A stretch of 64,000 bases of DNA from Aquila chrysaetos chrysaetos (lineage: Eukaryota > Chordata > Aves > Accipitriformes > Accipitridae). The position numbers and the translations under genes were made by a program. Below are positions 60,076 through 64,000 of the stretch, piece after piece; the first letter of the stretch is position 1; every line of letters begins with the position of its first letter. The stretch covers positions 22,218,214-22,282,213 of the forward strand of contig NC_044006.1 in the NCBI RefSeq assembly GCF_900496995.4, given 5' to 3'. The notes below the pieces were generated by a model. It did no database searches. It saw only the letters and a list, made by a program, of their open reading frames with translations, and had not been told where the DNA came from.

Positions 60076-63000
60076 GAGCTCAGCGGGGGGTACTGGGTGA
60101 AACCCTGCAGCCCCTGACAGCCTGGGAGGCAGAGGAAATGGGCTATTGGGGCACACTCCTCTTAACAGCCATGACTCTGTTTTGGTAATAAATGACTGAA
60201 AAAGCCAAACCGTCCTCTCCCAAGTTACTTCAGCAGTACTAGCTAGCCCAAATCCTGGGATGGGACCCCCTGGAAGGAAGTGGGGTCTCGTGAAGAGCAT
60301 GGAGCAGCTGCTGGGATGGGGTTAGAGGGGAAGCTATATGATGGCTGTGGAAGGAAAGCAGCACAGTTTGGGGATGGGGATGTTGTTATTAAACAGCCAG
60401 TCTGTACTGCTTCTGTTAAACCCTGCATGTTTTCCCTATTTCTAACCAGCTTTATCATTCCTCCATCGCTTCTGAGTGGGTGTGGTATAATCCCAGATGC
60501 ATCCTTGCTCCCCCAGTCCTTCCCTGATGACTTTAAGGTGAGGAAATTACTTTCTTTGGTGTTTCGTCTTTCTTCTGTGATTTATTCTCAGATCAGCTGG
60601 ACCATTTTTGTGGCCCAGCAGAATTCTGCAAGCTTAATAATTGCTTATCAATTTGAGTGATTTCATTTGGACTTGGAGGCTCTCCCCAAGACTTTGAGGG
60701 TAAGTTTTTTAAAAGCAAGTATTGATCTGGGCTGCTTCATTATTGGATTTTCCAACTCAAGGTGAAGTTCAAGGTGCAGAAGCATGATGCTGAGGCTTTC
60801 TGAAAATTAAGGCTTTTAAGGTGTCCTAAATAAAGGACCCAGAAATGGAAGCTGAACAAACCACTGCTGATTAAGATAGATATAAGCCTGAATATTGCAG
60901 AGGCCTGTGGTCCCTTTACAAAGGCATTTAGGTCAAAGAGATGAAAAAAATGCACCTTACCTGAACCAGTTCTACAGTTTTTACACCAACAGCACAAACT
61001 AAATTAGAAGCAGACACCACTAGCTGGAGATGAGCAGCATGTAAATCTACAAACTTAAACCAATAGTTTTGGGTAAAAAAATACATTTGAAAAGATCAGG
61101 CTTGGATCATGGAGGCCAGGAGGGGATAGTATAGAGTCCAAGATCACCAGGATCTCTCTCACCTTCACCTAAGGCTTATAACATTGGAAAGTGCTTTCTC
61201 AAAGATGCTCCATGCTAACCTGGAGATAACTGCAGGGCAGCAAATAACCAGGGCACAAGTTTCAGCTTAACCCATTGCATCAAAATGAGGTGTACTCTGA
61301 TTTATAAAGAAAACACAAAAACAGGGACTTACTACTGTCTCTGCCAGCGGCGAGGGCTTCACCGCCTGTGCTTCAGAGCAACCACAGGAATATTATTTTG
61401 AACAAGATCTTGCTCTTGCTCTGTCAGTGCACGGTCCAGCTGGCCAGGCCAGTGGCTTCACTCGAGCTGCTTGTGCTACCGTTACAGCAAAGCGGGCACA
61501 GGGGACTGAACCCCGATGCCCTGGGCAAATCCTACCCCCAGCAACATCCCTCCACTTGCTGGTTTTGTCACCCTGCCAGGAAGACTAGCTGCAAGCCGTC
61601 TGGGAGGGACAGCAGCATGGCAGCTGTGTGTGGTTTGCTGGGGCCGTGGCAAACCCTGTGAAACCCCTGGCAGCTTACCCCTGCAGTTGCTGGTGTATTT
61701 ATAGCAAAAGCTGTAAGCTGAAGGTTTCAATGGTTTCAGCTCCTTCCCTCGACTCTGGGGAGGACCAAGCCCCTCTAAGGCTGACAGGGTGGCCATGCAG
61801 GGGACTTGGTGCCTGCACACTGGGGGTCCCCCCTGCTCCTTAATGGAGCAGGGATTAGCCTCAGGTTTCAGGACATGACCAAGGCTCTTGAGCAAGTGAA
61901 AATGCAGATAGTCACATCAAGGCATTTTCCTGGGGTGCCATCATTCATTCCAATCATTCTTCTGAATGGGAGCTAAGCACTGTGGGGCTTCTGAAAAAGC
62001 CCCCAAGGCATTGGTCTGAGCCTCTGGTGGTCAGAATACATTGAGAAATCTGGCCCTAAGGAGGTCAGAGCCTTAAATATCAGTTTCAGAAATGACATGC
62101 ATTTAGGAAATATGACCTGACAGTATGATTCAGATTCCTGTGTCTCCCCTGGATCTTAAAATCAAGGTTCAAAAAAATCACTGGAATGGTTCTGAAATTT
62201 TCATCTGTGACTCTCCGGCTTCTGATTTTGTGCTCTCAATCCTATGACCAGATCCAAGGGTCTTCTGCAGAGCCTCTGCAACCTGAGATGGTTTCCAGGC
62301 AGTGTCCTGCCCCGAGGGACCGACCAGGGGATGGGAAATTAGGTAAGTGATGTGAAAAACATGTTGAAGAGCAGTATTTATTTTTGTCCTCGCAGAGGCT
62401 GGGGAGCACTTTAACTCAGCTTCTGGGGGGCAGTGGCAGAGCTGGGGAGGGACCAGGTGCCCTCCCAAGAGCTGCCCGCAGGGCACTGGGTGTTTGGGGT
62501 TCTCGTCTGACTGGATGGTGATTGCCAGGATCAGGATTTTCTTGGAAAATTTGTTTCACAGGTATTTCCTCCAGCCTGTTTGTTCCTCTGTTTGCCCTTT
62601 CTGCTTGCACAGTTGCTTGTGACACTGCATCTTATTTTATATGTATAGCTGAGCATTCTGCCGGTGTTTTCTCTTACCTGTTCTTCCTCAGTATTTCTTT
62701 TTCCCAAGCCTTCCCTTCTTAAGTGGCGTGCAAATTTCTTCTGTATTTTTCTGTTGAAGGGACAGTGAAAACAGATGATTGTTTGTAGCTATGTGCACTG
62801 TTTGTACTTGTTTATGGTTACCATTCGTTCTGTCATCTCACCACCTTTATCGTGGTGCCTATTTACTTCCTGACCTGCTTTTTGTTATTAATAAGCTCAC
62901 ATTGCCTCAGCATCCTTGAGAAATCTGAGAAGGCTCTCTAGAAATGGGAGATCTCTTAAATCATCTTCTCCATCATTTTAGAGAGCAGCGCACATTACAC

Positions 63001-64000
63001 CTTCTTGACTGCATCCAGATGAGATTTACGTTCTGGAGCTGCCAGCCCCTTCCTGGTAAGATCACATCTACTATGTGATTTACTCTCAATTTATTATGTG
63101 TTCTCCCTTTTGGACTTCTGCACTGCCCAAACCCTCATAATTCATTGCAGTTGCTGTCTTTTATCCTGTCACCCCATGCACTGCCTCCATGCAGGGTTTG
63201 CCCCAACAGACCAGACTTTGGGAACTGCTGTTTCTGGATCTGTGTTTATATCACACAAGTACTTAACAGGCTGCCGCCACTGTGTTACCCGAATATCTCA
63301 CCCAAACCAGCAGATAGCTTTGTGCAACATCCTTCCCATGGAAAGCTGAGTCACAGAGAAGTTAAGTAATGTGTTCATACAGAAAGTTGGGTTTTCATGT
63401 TTTTTGGATTTCTGCCATTCTCTTACTGGCTGGTCTGTCCACATCACACACTTTCTTACCAGATTTTCTGTATTGGGCTGTCTTTCAGTGTCACTGATGT
63501 TTGGGATGTTGGTTCACTGACCAAAACTAAAAGCAAGCAGTGCTAGTGAGTTGTGAAATCTCTGCAGACATCTAACAAAAAGCATCTAATGAAGTAGAAG
63601 GGCTGTATCTTCTTGGTCTGTCCTTCTGAGCTAATGCTGCACACTAGTCATCTATCAGCATTTTGATTTAACCTTGAGGACTTCTAGCCAAGGTGAATAT
63701 TTCTCTTACCACAAGATGCCACAAGTAATTAGTCACCGAGTAAAATTTCTCTGCCCTGGTCCACTTTGATTAATAAAAACGTTCCCCTTTCTACTTTCAC
63801 AATTTGTAAACTTTACCCACATCATCTTTACCCAAACTAAGTATCATTTAGATTCCAAGCACTAAGCAGCGAAGAGTTTCCTTAAGTCCATGAGACACCA
63901 TTTCTTGTCATCCTGTTCTGTCAAATTGTAGGTAAAATATAATTGTCTCTTACCTTAATTCATAGCTGCATTGAAAAAACAATGTTTTCTTCAAGCCAAG
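60076..64000. other. Right end of window: no gene recognised
   Basis: About 3.9 kb without a recognised exon, repeat family or RNA. The GC content is locally higher at 61.3-61.9 and 62.3-62.5 kb, giving open frames of up to 137 codons, but these show no protein family features. A non-coding first exon of CX3CR1 or an edge of the next gene could be here unseen. Confidence 0.65.

Noticed and set aside
61482..61895. 137-codon minus-strand open frame in a GC-richer patch
   Set aside because: Overlapping open frames on the other strand and local GC content explain it. No domain is recognised.
1..64000. A novel defence or mobile system
   Set aside because: Reading both strands gave only host genes, LTRs, CR1 LINE copies and simple repeats. 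No unexplained gene cluster or regular repeat-spacer array was seen.

Overview
The window is nuclear DNA of a bird. Three things point there: a CR1 LINE with the usual avian 3' end, three LTRs of endogenous-retrovirus families that I know from avian genomes, and compact vertebrate genes with GT-AG introns. The LTR types are common in neoavian birds, but I cannot name the species. Base composition is AT-leaning and there are many poly-A/poly-T runs. Nothing prokaryotic is present: no operons, CRISPR arrays or phage genes.

The left part (1-18.7 kb, + strand) holds the last six coding exons of GLB1, the lysosomal beta-galactosidase. By human numbering they are exons 11-16 (lengths 75, 90, 114, 132, 240 and 237 nt, all in phase 0). 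They encode the segment after the catalytic barrel and both C-terminal beta-domains. The catalytic barrel lies to the left of the window. Two GLB1 introns carry LTRs, both antisense to the gene (about 4.2-4.8 kb and 10.0-11.2 kb). Between about 18.7 and 34.5 kb I see no gene, only simple repeats and one ancient LINE scrap.

The middle and right parts hold two chemokine receptor genes on the minus strand. CCR4 (coding exon 36220-37296) is convergent with GLB1, as in mammals. CX3CR1 (coding exon 52563-53627) follows in the same orientation about 15 kb further on. Each open frame could be read further upstream, but a clear splice acceptor lies 14-16 nt before the ATG. The true proteins are therefore 358 and 354 residues, close to the mammalian lengths. 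A textbook solo LTR with a perfect 5-bp target duplication (34513-35103) lies between GLB1 and CCR4. A 2.65-kb, 5'-truncated and lightly damaged CR1 LINE (46309-about 48960, minus) lies between the two receptors. Short older CR1-type fragments occur at 26.9, 56.3 and 59.4-60.1 kb.

The three genes do not form a pathway: GLB1 is a lysosomal hydrolase, and the receptors guide leukocytes. Their closeness reflects old linkage. In human the GLB1-CCR4 pair and CX3CR1 lie several megabases apart on 3p. I found no convincing new biological system. The items most worth checking are the C10 tract that sets the GLB1 C-terminus, a possible decayed coding segment at 40.0-40.7 kb, and the cysteine-rich tail of CX3CR1.
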